Source of the DNA: Saxidomus purpurata
Lineage: Eukaryota > Mollusca > Bivalvia > Venerida > Veneridae
Direction of reading: 5' to 3'
DNA length: 64,000 nt
Assembly: GCA_022818135.1 (NCBI GenBank)
Contig: JAFMSR010000019.1
Span: forward strand, 2,957,357-3,021,356
Shown here: positions 23,252 to 35,108 of the stretch, one piece after another
Numbering within the stretch: position 1 is the first letter of the stretch
Layout of the letters: the number at the start of each line of letters is the position of its first letter
The notes under the pieces: model-generated
The model's database searches: none
Told to the model about the DNA's origin: nothing
What the model saw: the letters and a program-made list of their open reading frames with translations, nothing else
Made by a program: the position numbers and the translations under genes

Positions 23252-24814
23252 CTATATTATAGCTATGAGATATTTATGTTCTGCCTGTGCTATTTTGCCA
23301 TCTGACTCTAATCGTGTGATATTGTCGTCACATGAATGATGTGTTCTGCATCCTGATTGGTATTTAGACATTATATTGTTTTTTTCCAAATATGCGCACA
23401 GTCTGGGTTTTATCATTTTTTGCATTAATTTTGTAAACGTTGATGTTAAAGAAATTGGTCTGTACGAGGCAGGTTCATTTTTGTCTTTATTAGGTTTTAG
23501 GAATGGAATTGCATGATTCCAGCTTTCTAGTGTGGTGCCCTCTACCCATGATTGATTAAATATTTGTAATAATGTATTTCTACTTTCCTGTGGTAATTTT
23601 TTAAGTATTTTGTAATGTATCAGATCTTCTCCCGGTGCACCGTCCTTGCAGTTCGACAAAGCTTTATTAAATTCGAATATAGTAAATTCTTGGTTGTATT
23701 CTTGGGAGTTGTCATTATTCCTATTATTGATATGTTCATTAACTGCTCTGTTAATAATTCTTTTGTTTGATAAAAATTCTCTAGTGTATCCGTTATTACT
23801 ACTGGCTTCAGCATACTGTTGGACTAATGGGTTAGCTTTTTCTTTTGGCTCAGTGATAATTTGCTGGGCTATTTTAAAGACTGGATTGCTTTTTGGTACG
23901 CTGCCTTTTACTTTGTTTACAAAATTCCAAACTTCTTTAGATGAGGTATTGCTTGTTATAGTTGAGCAGAAATTGCGCCAACTGTCTTGCTTCGCTTTTT
24001 TTACTACTCTTACTGCTCTTGCTCGGGCCATTTTGAATAGTATGAGAGTTATGGGAGTTTTTTCCCTTTTATGAATTTTACGCCTAATTTCTCTACTTCG
24101 TATGGCTTCGTGGCATTCCTGTGTCCACCATACTTTTTTGACTCTAGTTTTTACAATTTTTGGTTTGGATTTTGGAATTGTTTTTTCTAAAATACTATCG
24201 AGTATATCTAAAAATTCTTTGAAATTTTGTTCAACTGTTTGTTCTTTAATCTTATAATTCAATTCTGTAATGCATAAATGGTGAAATTCCATCCACTGGG
24301 CAGTGGATGCCTTGTCTATGAGCCATTTTTCATTTATTATTGCATTTTCAAACCTTATTGGTGTTTCTATTATTGTTATTACAGGAAGATGGTCACTACT
24401 GAAGCTATTGTTTTCTTTACTGTTTGTGTAATAATTATAAATCGATACGTTACTATCTTTGCCAATGATCTCTATTGCAATGTTTTGATTAACAGTATTA
24501 TAGTCCGTTTTTTTTGTTAAGTATGAAAGTCCGTTGCGGACATATATACATAATCCCCCTGAGGTGGGGGTTTCTTTGTTGTAAAACATAACTGGTTTTT
24601 GATAATCCTTGAATTTGAAAGGATTATGTTTTTCTGCCAAATGAGTTTCTTGTAAACAAATAACATCTATAGGTTCTGTTTGGTCTATGAGAAAGTTTTG
24701 TAATTCATTACATTTACTATATGATTCAGATCTCATACCCCGAATATTCCATGATATGATGCTGAGGCAGGGCCTGACGGACTCAGTATTTACCTCAGCT
24801 GTTTTGTGATCCAT
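23252..24814 (-). pseudogene. LINE 2 ORF2: endonuclease with internal deletion, and RT fingers
   Basis: 520 codons from the first ATG. The endonuclease starts normally ('IISWNIRGMRSESY', 'VICLQETHL', 'TSGGLCIYVRNGLSYL'). It then jumps from 'NVSIYNYYTNSKENN' straight to 'SSDHLPV', so the central part with the GDFN block is missing, apparently by an in-frame deletion. 'WWTQECHEAIRSREI' marks the linker. The RT begins with 'DGAPGEDLIHYKILKKLP', then 'SYRPISLTSTFTKLMQKMI' and 'SGCRTHHSCDDNI'. The frame ends at 'YLIAII' followed by TAG inside a short AT-rich repeat insertion. The endonuclease cannot be functional. Confidence 0.87.
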
Positions 24815-24857
24815 TAAAGAATTATTCGGAGTTGTTTTTGGTTAATTATTAATTAAT

Positions 24858-25804
24858 CTATGGTCTGCATATGTTTAGCGGACAGTGAATTGCCATTTGT
24901 CCATTTGGGCCTGGGTACATGATATGGGGGTGTGGGTGATTTGAATTTGTGATATCCCTTAAGTTTGGTATTGTGTGTGGCTCCCCTCGGAATCTGTAAT
25001 ACATTGGGCCAGTATGTTGTCTTGTACGGAACCCATAATTCCCTCCCCAATTTGGTTCTCTTTTAATTTGTATGTGAGGTGGGTGTAGGGGATAAGTACA
25101 CCGTTCTTGTTTTATGTTAATTATTTCTTTCGTATTGAGTGTTCTTTTGGGTGTTGGGGGTTTTGGAGTATCTACTTTTGGTGTTTCTTGGGGTTTCTTA
25201 GCAGTTGGGGTGGGGGTGACAACGGGTGTAGGAGATTTATCTTGAGGGGTGTGCTTTAGTTCGGCACATTTTGATTCGTACTCTTTTTTGATTTTACTAT
25301 TTGCTTCGTTTATTTTTTGAACATAACTTCTATAGACGGGGCAGGTTTTGCTGGAGCCCCAGTGATTTCCTGAACAATTGTTACATTTTAATTCTCTAGC
25401 ATTGCACAGTCCTATTTCGTGATTACCGGTGCATTTCGGGCATTTAATCTTATTTCTGCATTGTCTTGTTTTGTGCCCCCGGGGCCTGACACTTTCTACA
25501 TCTAATGTATCCTAGCGTTGTTCGTCTTACTAGTAAATTTGACCCTTTCAGTCTTAATGGCATTTCTTCGCATGTGAAAGTTATTAATTTCATTGGTAAT
25601 TTCCCTTTTTCCCTTGTTAATAAATTCTTTTTGCCTTATTGTTGCAATGTTTTTGTTGTTTTTTATAAGCGTATGCCTTAATTGTTCGGTGCTCTGGTTT
25701 TTTGGCACCTCTAAAACTCCCATGCTGATTTTTGCTATTTTTGAGGTAGGGGTTTTTTTGTTTTCTATTTTGATTTCAGGTTCGGAAGACATGATTCGTT
25801 TCAA
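24858..25804 (-). pseudogene. LINE 2 ORF1, C-terminal half with CCHC zinc knuckles
   Basis: Two frames follow one another. 25,502-25,804 encodes a basic stretch. From about 25,505 a second frame gives three zinc knuckles: a first one split by a shift in a G/C run (C-x2-C then H-x4-C), 'CPKCTGNHEIGLC' (C-x2-C-x3-H-x4-C) and 'CNNCSGNHWGSSKTC' (C-x2-C-x3-H-x6-C). The motif ending in 'GNHWGSSKTCP' is a signature of gag-like ORF1 proteins of I/Jockey LINEs, which bind the element's RNA. A proline-, threonine- and histidine-rich tail follows and ends at TAG at 24,858. The ORF2 ATG lies 44 bases further on. Confidence 0.8.
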
Positions 25805-27165
25805 AATCTTTTCTTACTTGGAGAAATAAAGCCCCCTTATTGTTTTCCAATTTCCTTATGACATTACCGCCGAATTGATGTTTTAAATTTTTTTCTATAT
25901 TTGATAATTTCTGTGTGCTTAATCCCCCTTGAACCCCCTTTATGACCATATCGACCCATTTTTCTTTAATGATTTCTTTTTGTTCAGTGGTCTGTTGTTT
26001 TGTAGAAGGGGGTGATGGGGTGGGGGTTGCTTTTAGATTTTTCGTTTTGGTAGCGATTTTTTCCCCTCCCTCTTCTAAAATCTGAAATTTGTTCTTTAAT
26101 TGGATGGGAGAAGAAATTTTGTTATTTTTCCTTTCATTTTGAGGGGTGTCTAATATTTCTATTGGGGTAGATGTATTGCCCTCATTGTTGATATTGATTT
26201 GAATTGGGCTATTTAAGATTATTTGGGATGTTATTGCCCCCCCTTTACTGAGACTGTTATCTTTTTGAATTTTTGGTGATCCTAATAATACTGGGGATGG
26301 TTGTGACCCCCCTTCTGTCCTGGTAATTTGTTTTTTAGGGGTGTCCTGTTTTTTTGTTTTTTTAACTAATACATATTCATTCTCTAGTCTACTCACTACT
26401 CTAAAATATACATCTTCATCTACTTTTGTGAAATTGCAGAGAGAATTTTTCGATAAATTTATCTCCCTGTCTTGATCTGGGGTTTGCCCTTGATTATTAG
26501 TTTGCCCTACTTGGTAATCAAGATTTTCAGTCTTTGTGACTGCTGGCACCCTGCTGTTTGTCTCTGTTTGTGTAACACCTACTCTACTTGAATAATTGAC
26601 AGTTTGCGTACTAAGTGGCACTGAATTTGTTTCAGTTTGAGTGCAATTTTTGACACGTGTGGTTCGAGTTTCTTTGTTTACTTGATAATCAAGGTTTTCA
26701 GTCTGTGTGTCTGCTGACACCCTATTGTTTGTCTCTATTTGTGTAACACCTACTCTACTTGAATTATTGACAGTTTGCGTACTAAATGACACTGATTTTG
26801 TTTCCGTTTGAGTGCACTTATTGACACTTGTGGTTTGAGTGTCTTTGTTTATAGTGCTCTTATTGTCACTGGCACTTGTCGACATCTTCCTAGCACTAAC
26901 TATTTCCTCTACTCTATCTTGCATTGTTTTTGTTGAGGCATTCCCTACTCTACTCATTGATATTTCTTCGAGTGTCAGGTTTAGCTCACGCCATGAAAAT
27001 CTCTCTGAGATCATGTGTGACCTGTCACCTGCTAAGTCGTTGACTAGCCTGATCGTTCTACTCTGTTGTGCCCTACGGGCTACTGTACTTATTCTTTTTT
27101 TTTGCTCTGACTGCTTTAACTGCAGATAACTTTGCCTTTGACGCCAACTGTTTTATGCCAATCAT
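25776..27165 (-). pseudogene. LINE 2 ORF1, N-terminal half with repeated TQT motifs
   Basis: The open frame runs 27,014-25,776 (412 codons). An upstream ATG at 27,165 ('MIGIKQLASKAKLS') can be linked to it by a shift in an A9 run, which suggests the real start. Residues 56-168 of the long frame are two diverged repeats of about 56 residues (two 171-bp DNA repeats at about 26,510-26,851) rich in 'TQT': seven exact copies in contexts such as 'NKCTQTE', 'FSTQTV' and 'ADTQTEN'. The rest is low-complexity, Lys/Thr/Pro-rich, and ends in a block ('EKWVDMVIKGVQGG', 'GALFLQVRKDFE') leading to the zinc-knuckle half. The role would be RNA packaging. The repeated part is not a known domain. Confidence 0.72.
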
Positions 27166-27924
27166 TCTTCTTGATTTATTCTTTAAAAAATGTCGAAAAA
27201 GTAAAAAAAAACACTTAGATATTATGTATATGAATTTTGAAAGAGTTCGTTTACTTAATAAACAAATAATATTTGCCGAAAGATGACGTTACGTTATGAT
27301 CGACCTGTCCTGAATTTTGAGCACTTTTTTGTTATACTTTCTTAATTGTTTCCCTTATATACCATTGAATTACCTTGGACCCCACTAAACCTTTTTTCTC
27401 TTTTCCTACTGAAAATAAATACTTGCGTTTCAGCTCTCTTTTTAGTTATTTACTAGTTGAATTCATAGTTTATACACTACGCTTACTTACTGGGTCTTGA
27501 TTATAATAATCAAGACTCTTTTCCTAACTTAGCTACTAAATTCTGTTTTGAAGAATAATAGTCGGTTTACCTAAGTATTCCGGCTATCTTTCACCTAATT
27601 TTCAACAACTATTGTCCCAGCCAAATGCTTTCCTAGTTTAACTTTCTTACCCCACTTTTTGTTTTTTCTTTACCCTTGTCTTTCCTGCTCGTAACTTATC
27701 CTATTCTTTATCCTTAATCCTGATCGCGTATCCCTCCTAGTGGCACTTAACTTAAGTAAAACAAATTTAACACTTAAACACTTTAACTTTTTAGCTTATG
27801 AAATTTTTTATCTCGAATATTTTCTAAGTACGAAAAATTTTCGGACTTAATTGATCTGAGTGACAATATCTGAGCACATATTTTTACATGTTGACAGATC
27901 AACAGTCAGGTGAGAAGTGATTGA

Positions 27925-28005
27925 GACTCTCTATTTGTTTGTTTGTAATTGTGCTTATTAGGTCCACCATCCTCGTTCGAGGTATAGTCGGTACGACTCT
28001 AACAC
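27925..28005. repeat. Dispersed repeat 'gtccaccatcctc' (copy 2)
   Basis: Same order of blocks as the copy at 11,005-11,093: 'gagactctcta', 'gtgcttattaggtccacc', 'cggtacgac'. Slightly diverged. Confidence 0.65.
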
Positions 28006-28496
28006 TGGGCGAGCCGTTTATATACTAGGCAGAATCTCCGCACCAAATCTTACACTTGCTTCTGATTGGCTAATAAATCTTTTACTACCATTTTCAAAGA
28101 GCGCCTTTTGACCCTATATGATTTTATGAGCGTCTTTTGCCTGTGATCAAAATTCACCTAAAACATGACAAAACATACACAAATATATCTATAATATACT
28201 AGCCTAAACAGTTCTTTTGAAATAACTGCTAAATTATCAAAATACTTACAAGATAAAGATACCTAGGGCACTAAAAGTACGTCGATCGTTTTGTAAAATA
28301 GTTTTCCGTACAAATGGCGGAGGAGCTCCAAAGGGAGATAATCATGTTATGACTATATACCATTTAACTGAGTAAGTATCCGTCACATGAGTTGTAGCGT
28401 TTTAAAATCACTTTGACAGCCGATTTAAAGTTTAAAAATGGCGGCTAAAAAAAGAATGTCAGTATGGCAGACCGTTGCCATGTCGTGTAAAGCTTG

Positions 28497-28528
28497 CCTG
28501 TCGTGTAAACCTCATGTTTATACGACAG
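28497..28528. repeat. Palindrome 'cctgtcgtgtaaac'
   Basis: 'cctgtcgtgtaaac' and 'gtttatacgacagg' form a tight hairpin with a 4-base loop. 'ggtaggataaaa' follows at 28,555, the inverse of the flank of the palindrome near 7,897-8,031. Confidence 0.65.
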
Positions 28529-28681
28529 GCCGATTTTGTACAAATAAAGCAGTGATGGTAGGATAAAAGTAGTTTTAAATACAGTCATATAAAGAAGTTA
28601 TCAGAAATGGTCGAGTAGTTACGTTTACAGTTTGCCACCCACGCGGACAGGGTTCAAGGCTCACACTACAATATTTTAGGT

Positions 28682-31439
28682 AAGTATATATATAGAGATC
28701 AATATCTTTCAGCGGAAAGTTTAATATAATCTAGATGCAGGACAGTTTAAACTTACTACATGAAGATGTAGTACCGTAAAACCAAATTGAAAACAACATA
28801 AATTACAGAACTATACAGGAGCTAAGGTAATATAAAAAAAAAAAATGAAGTGCCGTAAAACCGAAGTGAATGCAGCATGTGACCGAGGAACTGTGCTTGG
28901 TGACATTATGCAGCAGTTGGACTGCATGGGTAACTCACTGGGACGATTACAGGATTCATACATAAAATGAATCATGGTCTGTAACAAATGATATATTGTT
29001 AAATCAACAAACACTTCTTGATGGAAGATGTGGATTTTCAAAAGAACTTCAATAACTAAATGTAATTTTGGGTATGGTATGCGGTGTGAAGTCTGGGTCG
29101 GCGTGACTGCTCGGTATGCAGTGAGCGTTGCACGTGTGCTAAAGGATCCTTTTAAACTGCCATTAATTCCTCGCAAGGGAATTTGCCGGGTAGCCTTGCT
29201 GATGTGGGCTTTGCATTGCATAGTATACACAATTTTGATCACTCTACAAACAGAAAAGTAGGTTAGTAATAGTTTAGCTGTAGTTGTAGATACAGTATGT
29301 TAGTTTATAGTAGTTTTATAGTGTAGTTAGTTTTTAGTAACGTATATTTAAGTTTAGAACGGTATAATTCAAGGTATTTTTAACATTTAGATACGGTGTC
29401 ATAGTAGATTTTTAAACATTTTTTTGCCTAGACAGGTTGTTGGGATATCTGAATACCGCTTATCCGTGTGGTTGTCATTCATCTCATACAGTGCTACTTG
29501 ATGTCACACTGCCATGGATACAGCGGCTAAAGGTACTTAAACTTTTTAAGTACTGCTGATTATATCGTGCCGAATAGCACTTGAAACAAACAAGATATAT
29601 ATCTTAAAGTCCGGCGTAAGCCCTTTTTGGGTGCTGGCCTGTATTATAGCTTGCAGTACTGTAAAACATGCCTGCGAATAAAATATTTTTTCTCCTATAA
29701 ATTTATAAATCAAATCATACCTAATTTTTAAATATATATTACAATGATTTAATTCAGAATACAGAAATAATTCACATTCAAAGGAATGTCTTTACTGCAA
29801 GCCATGTCCTTGTGACTACATAGTAAACGTTCGGAATTTTGAGTGTTAGGGCGACACTGTACCTAAATGTACGTATGTATGGAAACACTTTATATTTAAA
29901 GAATAAAACAAACAAAAACTACAAGACAATCATAAAATAGTAATAAAGAAACCATACTATGTGGTTAAATCTCTATTTTAGTAGTGTTGTAGTACCGTAA
30001 ACCTTGAAATCATGCTGTTCATAGTTTAGTTAGGAATAAATATATTTTTCTCAATTTCTATTTAATAAAAGAAATCAAGAAGATAAAGAAGGACATACAA
30101 TATTACAATATTATGAAACAATTTGAAAGACATTTTCAGTCTGGTCGAGCTAAGGGAAAGGTTCAGTTCGATTTCAGTTGGAAATCGTGATGTCATATGA
30201 TATACGGTATGATATTTTACGTCAAGACCAACATGCACTCTTACAGATCTACTGGGTATATTTTCACAGCTCTGATTAATTTTCACAGCTCTGATTAACT
30301 TTCTTTACACAAGCTGAAAGAATTGCAAATTATGTGATATTATTTATTCTTTTATAAGGTTGTGCAAATATTGTGGGTAGATGGTGAGGAATTTTATTTT
30401 CTTTCTACAATTTGAAAGATTTTCATTACAACGATTAATTTATAGGAACATCAGTTTATTTCGTTGTAAGTTTGAGTAAATTCTGTGATATTACTTACAG
30501 TTTTTACAAAAATGAATTAGATGTAATATTTGGTTGCTGCATTTGGGGCAACTACGGGCAATGCACGGTTTATTTAACTGTCATTCTTTTGAAAACTACG
30601 GGGAATGCACGGTTTTTTAACTGTCATTCTTTGTAAGTTGATACATCTGTATGTCTATAGTATTGTATCCTTACTTCTTATTTTTCTATCTCGCTATTGC
30701 TCTCTTTCCTCTCTCTGTCTCTCTCTAGCTTTATTTCTCTAAATATCTCTCTATCTAGAAACTATACAAAATAGTAGATTTTTACTCACTTACATAAGGG
30801 CCAGGTCACATACTTGAAATATATGTGTCACCTTAAAGGAGCCTTGATACTATAACAACAGAAACTAAACAAAATAGATAGAATTTAAATTCTTTAAAGG
30901 AGCCTTGATACTATAACAACAGAAACTAAACAAAATAGATAGAATTTTAATTCCTTAAAGGAGCCTTGATACTATAACAGCAGAAACTAAACAAAATAGA
31001 TAGAATGTTAATTCTATAAAGGAGCCTTGATACTATAACAACAGAAACTAAACAAAATAGATAGAATTTTAATTCCTTAAAGGAGCCTTGATAGTATAAC
31101 AGCAGAAACTAAACAAAATAGATAGAATTTTAATTCTATAAAGGAGCTTTGATACTATAACAGCACAACTAATAGGTCAAGGTCATGTCATTCAAATTAA
31201 TCTGAATTTCTGTAAAGATAACATCACCAAATACTAGGAATTTAACATTGTAACAGCAGAAACTAAACTAATTAGAGGGCAAGTTCACGCCAACCATAGG
31301 ACACATTCAAGTTTAAAAGATCTGTCAGTAACAGCAGTAACTGGAAAAGATAGATACAAAATTGTTTAAAGTAAAGGTCAAAATCCAAATGATTTTCAAA
31401 AATAAGTTAAGCTCAAGGTTAACAGGTCATTTTAAAGGT
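28682..31439. repeat. Unit 1 of a 2,758-bp tandem repeat
   Basis: The same sequence restarts 2,758 bases later with only scattered differences (for example 'gtatgtatgg' against 'gtatctatgg'). The unit begins at 'ggtaagtatatatata'. It contains a 50-bp direct repeat near 30,550-30,640 ('aatgcacggttt') and a minisatellite of about 61 bp at 30,835-31,150. The 143- and 77-codon ORFs inside recur in all copies, but the copies are too similar for that to show selection. Confidence 0.93.
30835..31150. repeat. 61-bp minisatellite inside the tandem unit
   Basis: Five full copies and one partial copy of a unit starting 'aaaggagccttgatactata' and containing 'gaaactaaacaaaatagata'. Present again at 33,593-33,908 in the second unit. 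Confidence 0.9.
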
Positions 31440-34197
31440 AAGTATATATATAGAGATCAATATCTTTCAGCGGAAAGTTTAATATAATCTAGATGCAGGA
31501 CAGTTTAAACTTACTACATGAAGATGTAGTACCGTAAAACCAAATTGAAAACAACATAAATTACAGAACTATACAGGAGCTAAGGTAATATAAAAACAAA
31601 AAATGAAGTGCCGTAAAACCGAAGTGAATGCAGCATGTGACCGAGGAACTGTGCTTGGTGACATTATGCAGCAGTTGGACTGCATGGGTAACTCACTGGG
31701 ACGATTACAGGATTCATACATAAAATGAATCATGGTCTGTAACAAATGATATATTGTTAAATCAACAAACACTTCTTGATGGAAGATGTGGATTTTCAAA
31801 AGAACTTCAATAACTAAATGTAATTTTGGGTATGGTATGCGGTGTGAAGTCTGGGTCGGCGTGACTGCTCGGTATGCAGTGAGCGTTGCACGTGTGCTAA
31901 AGGATCCTTTTAAACTGCCATTAATTCCTCGCAAGGGAATTTGCCGGGTAGCCTTGCTGATGTGGGCTTTGCATTGCATAGTATACACAATTTTGATCAC
32001 TCTACAAACAGAAAAGTAGGTTAGTAATAGTTTAGCTGTAGTTGTAGATACAGTATGTTAGTTTATAGTAGTTTTATAGTGTAGTTAGTTTTTAGTAACG
32101 TATATTTAAGTTTAGAACGGTATAATTCAAGGTATTTTTAACATTTAGATACGGTGTCATAGTAGATTTTTAAACATTTTTTTGCCTAGACAGGTTGTTG
32201 GGATATCTGAATACCGCTTATCCGTGTGGTTGTCATTCATCTCATACAGTGCTACTTGATGTCACACTGCCATGGATACAGCGGCTAAAGGTACTTAAAC
32301 TTTTTAAGTACTGCTGATTATATCGTGCCGAATAGCACTTGAAACAAACAAGATATATATCTTAAAGTCCGGCGTAAGCCCTTTTTGGGTGCTGGCCTGT
32401 ATTATAGCTTGCAGTACTGTAAAACATGCCTGCGAATAAAATATTTTTTCTCCTATAAATTTATAAATCAAATCATACCTAATTTTTAAATATATATTAC
32501 AATGATTTAATTCAGAATACAGAAATAATTCACATTCAAAGGAATGTCTTTACTGCAAGCCATGTCCTTGTGACTACATAGTAAACGTTCGGAATTTTGA
32601 GTGTTAGGGCGACACTGTACCTAAATGTACGTATCTATGGAAACACTTTATATTTAAAGAATAAAACAAACAAAAACTACAAGACAATCATAAAATAGTA
32701 ATAAAGAAACCATACTATGTGGTTAAATCTCTATTTTAGTAGTGTTGTAGTACCGTAAACCTTGAAATCATGCTGTTCATAGTTTAGTTAGGAATAAATA
32801 TATTTTTCTCAATTTCTATTTAATAAAAGAAATCAAGAAGATAAAGAAGGACATACAATATTACAATATTATGAAACAATTTGAAAGACATTTTCAGTCT
32901 GGTCGAGCTAAGGGAAAGGTTCAGTTCGATTTCAGTTGGAAATCGTGATGTCATATGATATACGGTATGATATTTTACGTCAAGACCAACATGCACTCTT
33001 ACAGATCTACTGGGTATATTTTCACAGCTCTGATTAATTTTCACAGCTCTGATTAACTTTCTTTACACAAGCTGAAAGAATTGCAAATTATGTGATATTA
33101 TTTATTCTTTTATAAGGTTGTGCAAATATTGTGGGTAGATGGTGAGGAATTTTATTTTCTTTCTACAATTTGAAAGATTTTCATTACAACGATTAATTTA
33201 TAGGAACATCAGTTTATTTCGTTGTAAGTTTGAGTAAATTCTGTGATATTACTTACAGTTTTTACAAAAATGAATTAGATGTAATATTTGGTTGCTGCAT
33301 TTGGGGCAACTACGGGCAATGCACGGTTTATTTAACTGTCATTCTTTTGAAAACTACGGGGAATGCACGGTTTTTTAACTGTCATTCTTTGTAAGTTGAT
33401 ACATCTGTATGTCTATAGTATTGTATCCTTACTTCTTATTTTTCTATCTCGCTATTGCTCTCTTTCCTCTCTCTGTCTCTCTCTAGCTTTATTTCTCTAA
33501 ATATCTCTCTATCTAGAAACTATACAAAATAGTAGATTTTTACTCACTTACATAAGGGCCAGGTCACATACTTGAAATATATGTGTCACCTTAAAGGAGC
33601 CTTGATACTATAACAACAGAAACTAAACAAAATAGATAGAATTTAAATTCTTTAAAGGAGCCTTGATACTATAACAACAGAAACTAAACAAAATAGATAG
33701 AATTTTAATTCCTTAAAGGAGCCTTGATACTATAACAGCAGAAACTAAACAAAATAGATAGAATGTTAATTCTATAAAGGAGCCTTGATACTATAACAAC
33801 AGAAACTAAACAAAATAGATAGAATTTTAATTCCTTAAAGGAGCCTTGATAGTATAACAGCAGAAACTAAACAAAATAGATAGAATTTTAATTCTATAAA
33901 GGAGCTTTGATACTATAACAGCACAACTAATAGGTCAAGGTCATGTCATTCAAATTAATCTGAATTTCTGTAAAGATAACATCACCAAATACTAGGAATT
34001 TAACATTGTAACAGCAGAAACTAAACTAATTAGAGGGCAAGTTCACGCCAACCATAGGACACATTCAAGTTTAAAAGATCTGTCAGTAACAGCAGTAACT
34101 GGAAAAGATAGATACAAAATTGTTTAAAGTAAAGGTCAAAATCCAAATGATTTTCAAAAATAAGTTAAGCTCAAGGTTAACAGGTCATTTTAAAGGT
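31440..34197. repeat. Unit 2 of the 2,758-bp tandem repeat
   Basis: Near-identical to unit 1 along its full length, minisatellite included, which points to a recent duplication. Confidence 0.93.
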
Positions 34198-35108
34198 AAG
34201 TATATATATAGAGATCAATATCTTTCAGCGGAAAGTTTAATATAATCTAGATGCAGGACAGTTTAAACTTACTACATGAAGATGTAGTACCGTAAAACCA
34301 AATTGAAAACAACATAAATTACAGAACTATACAGGAGCTAAGGTAATATAAAAACAAAAAATGAAGTGCCGTAAAACCGAAGTGAATGCAGCATGTGACC
34401 GAGGAACTGTGCTTGGTGACATTATGCAGCAGTTGGACTGCATGGGTAACTCACTGGGACGATTACAGGATTCATACATAAAATGAATCATGGTCTGTAA
34501 CAAATGATATATTGTTAAATCAACAAACACTTCTTGATGGAAGATGTGGATTTTCAAAAGAACTTCAATAACTAAATGTAATTTTGGGTATGGTATGCGG
34601 TGTGAAGTCTGGGTCGGCGTGACTGCTCGGTATGCAGTGAGCGTTGCACGTGTGCTAAAGGATCCTTTTAAACTGCCATTAATTCCTCGCAAGGGAATTT
34701 GCCGGGTAGCCTTGCTGATGTGGGCTTTGCATTGCATAGTATACACAATTTTGATCACTCTACAAACAGAAAAGTAGGTTAGTAATAGTTTAGCTGTAGT
34801 TGTAGATACAGTATGTTAGTTTATAGTAGTTTTATAGTGTAGTTAGTTTTTAGTAACGTATATTTAAGTTTAGAACGGTATAATTCAAGGTATTTTTAAC
34901 ATTTAGATACGGTGTCATAGTAGATTTTTAAACATTTTTTTGCCTAGACAGGTTGTTGGGATATCTGAATACCGCTTATCCGTGTGGTTGTCATTCATCT
35001 CATACAGTGCTACTTGATGTCACACTGCCATGGATACAGCGGCTAAAGGTACTTAAACTTTTTAAGTACTGCTGATTATATCGTGCCGAATAGCACTTGA
35101 AACAAACA
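34198..35108. repeat. Partial third copy of the unit (first 911 bp)
   Basis: Follows units 1 and 2 up to 'acttgaaacaaaca', then changes abruptly. With this partial copy the array reads X-Y-X-Y-X, where X is about 911 bp and Y about 1,847 bp, the same geometry as an LTR element with a shared central repeat. Confidence 0.9.

Larger units (their letters stand above)
21170..27165 (-). mobile_element. I/Jockey-group LINE with RNase H, decayed
   Basis: A minus-strand non-LTR retrotransposon. ORF1 has a repetitive N-terminal half and CCHC zinc knuckles (27,165 to 24,858). ORF2 has endonuclease, RT, RNase H and a terminal zinc finger (24,814 to 21,170). The gag-like knuckles plus RNase H place it in the I superfamily; the exact clade needs a tree. 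Damage includes several frameshifts in ORF1, an internal endonuclease deletion, an insertion next to RT motif A, and nonsense and frameshift changes in RNase H. The coordinates cover the coding span; UTR ends are not fixed. Confidence 0.85.
27166..28680. other. LINE 2 upstream region and unique spacer
   Basis: Probably contains the LINE 5' UTR, whose end is not visible. 27,925-28,005 repeats the 'gtccaccatcctc' block seen at 11,005-11,093. A hairpin lies at 28,497-28,528. No gene is supported. Confidence 0.45.

Noticed and set aside
28811..29242. 143-codon minus-strand ORF repeated three times (also 31,569 and 34,327)
   Set aside because: It recurs only because the 2,758-bp units are near-identical. 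No recognisable motif, and an overlapping ORF lies on the other strand.
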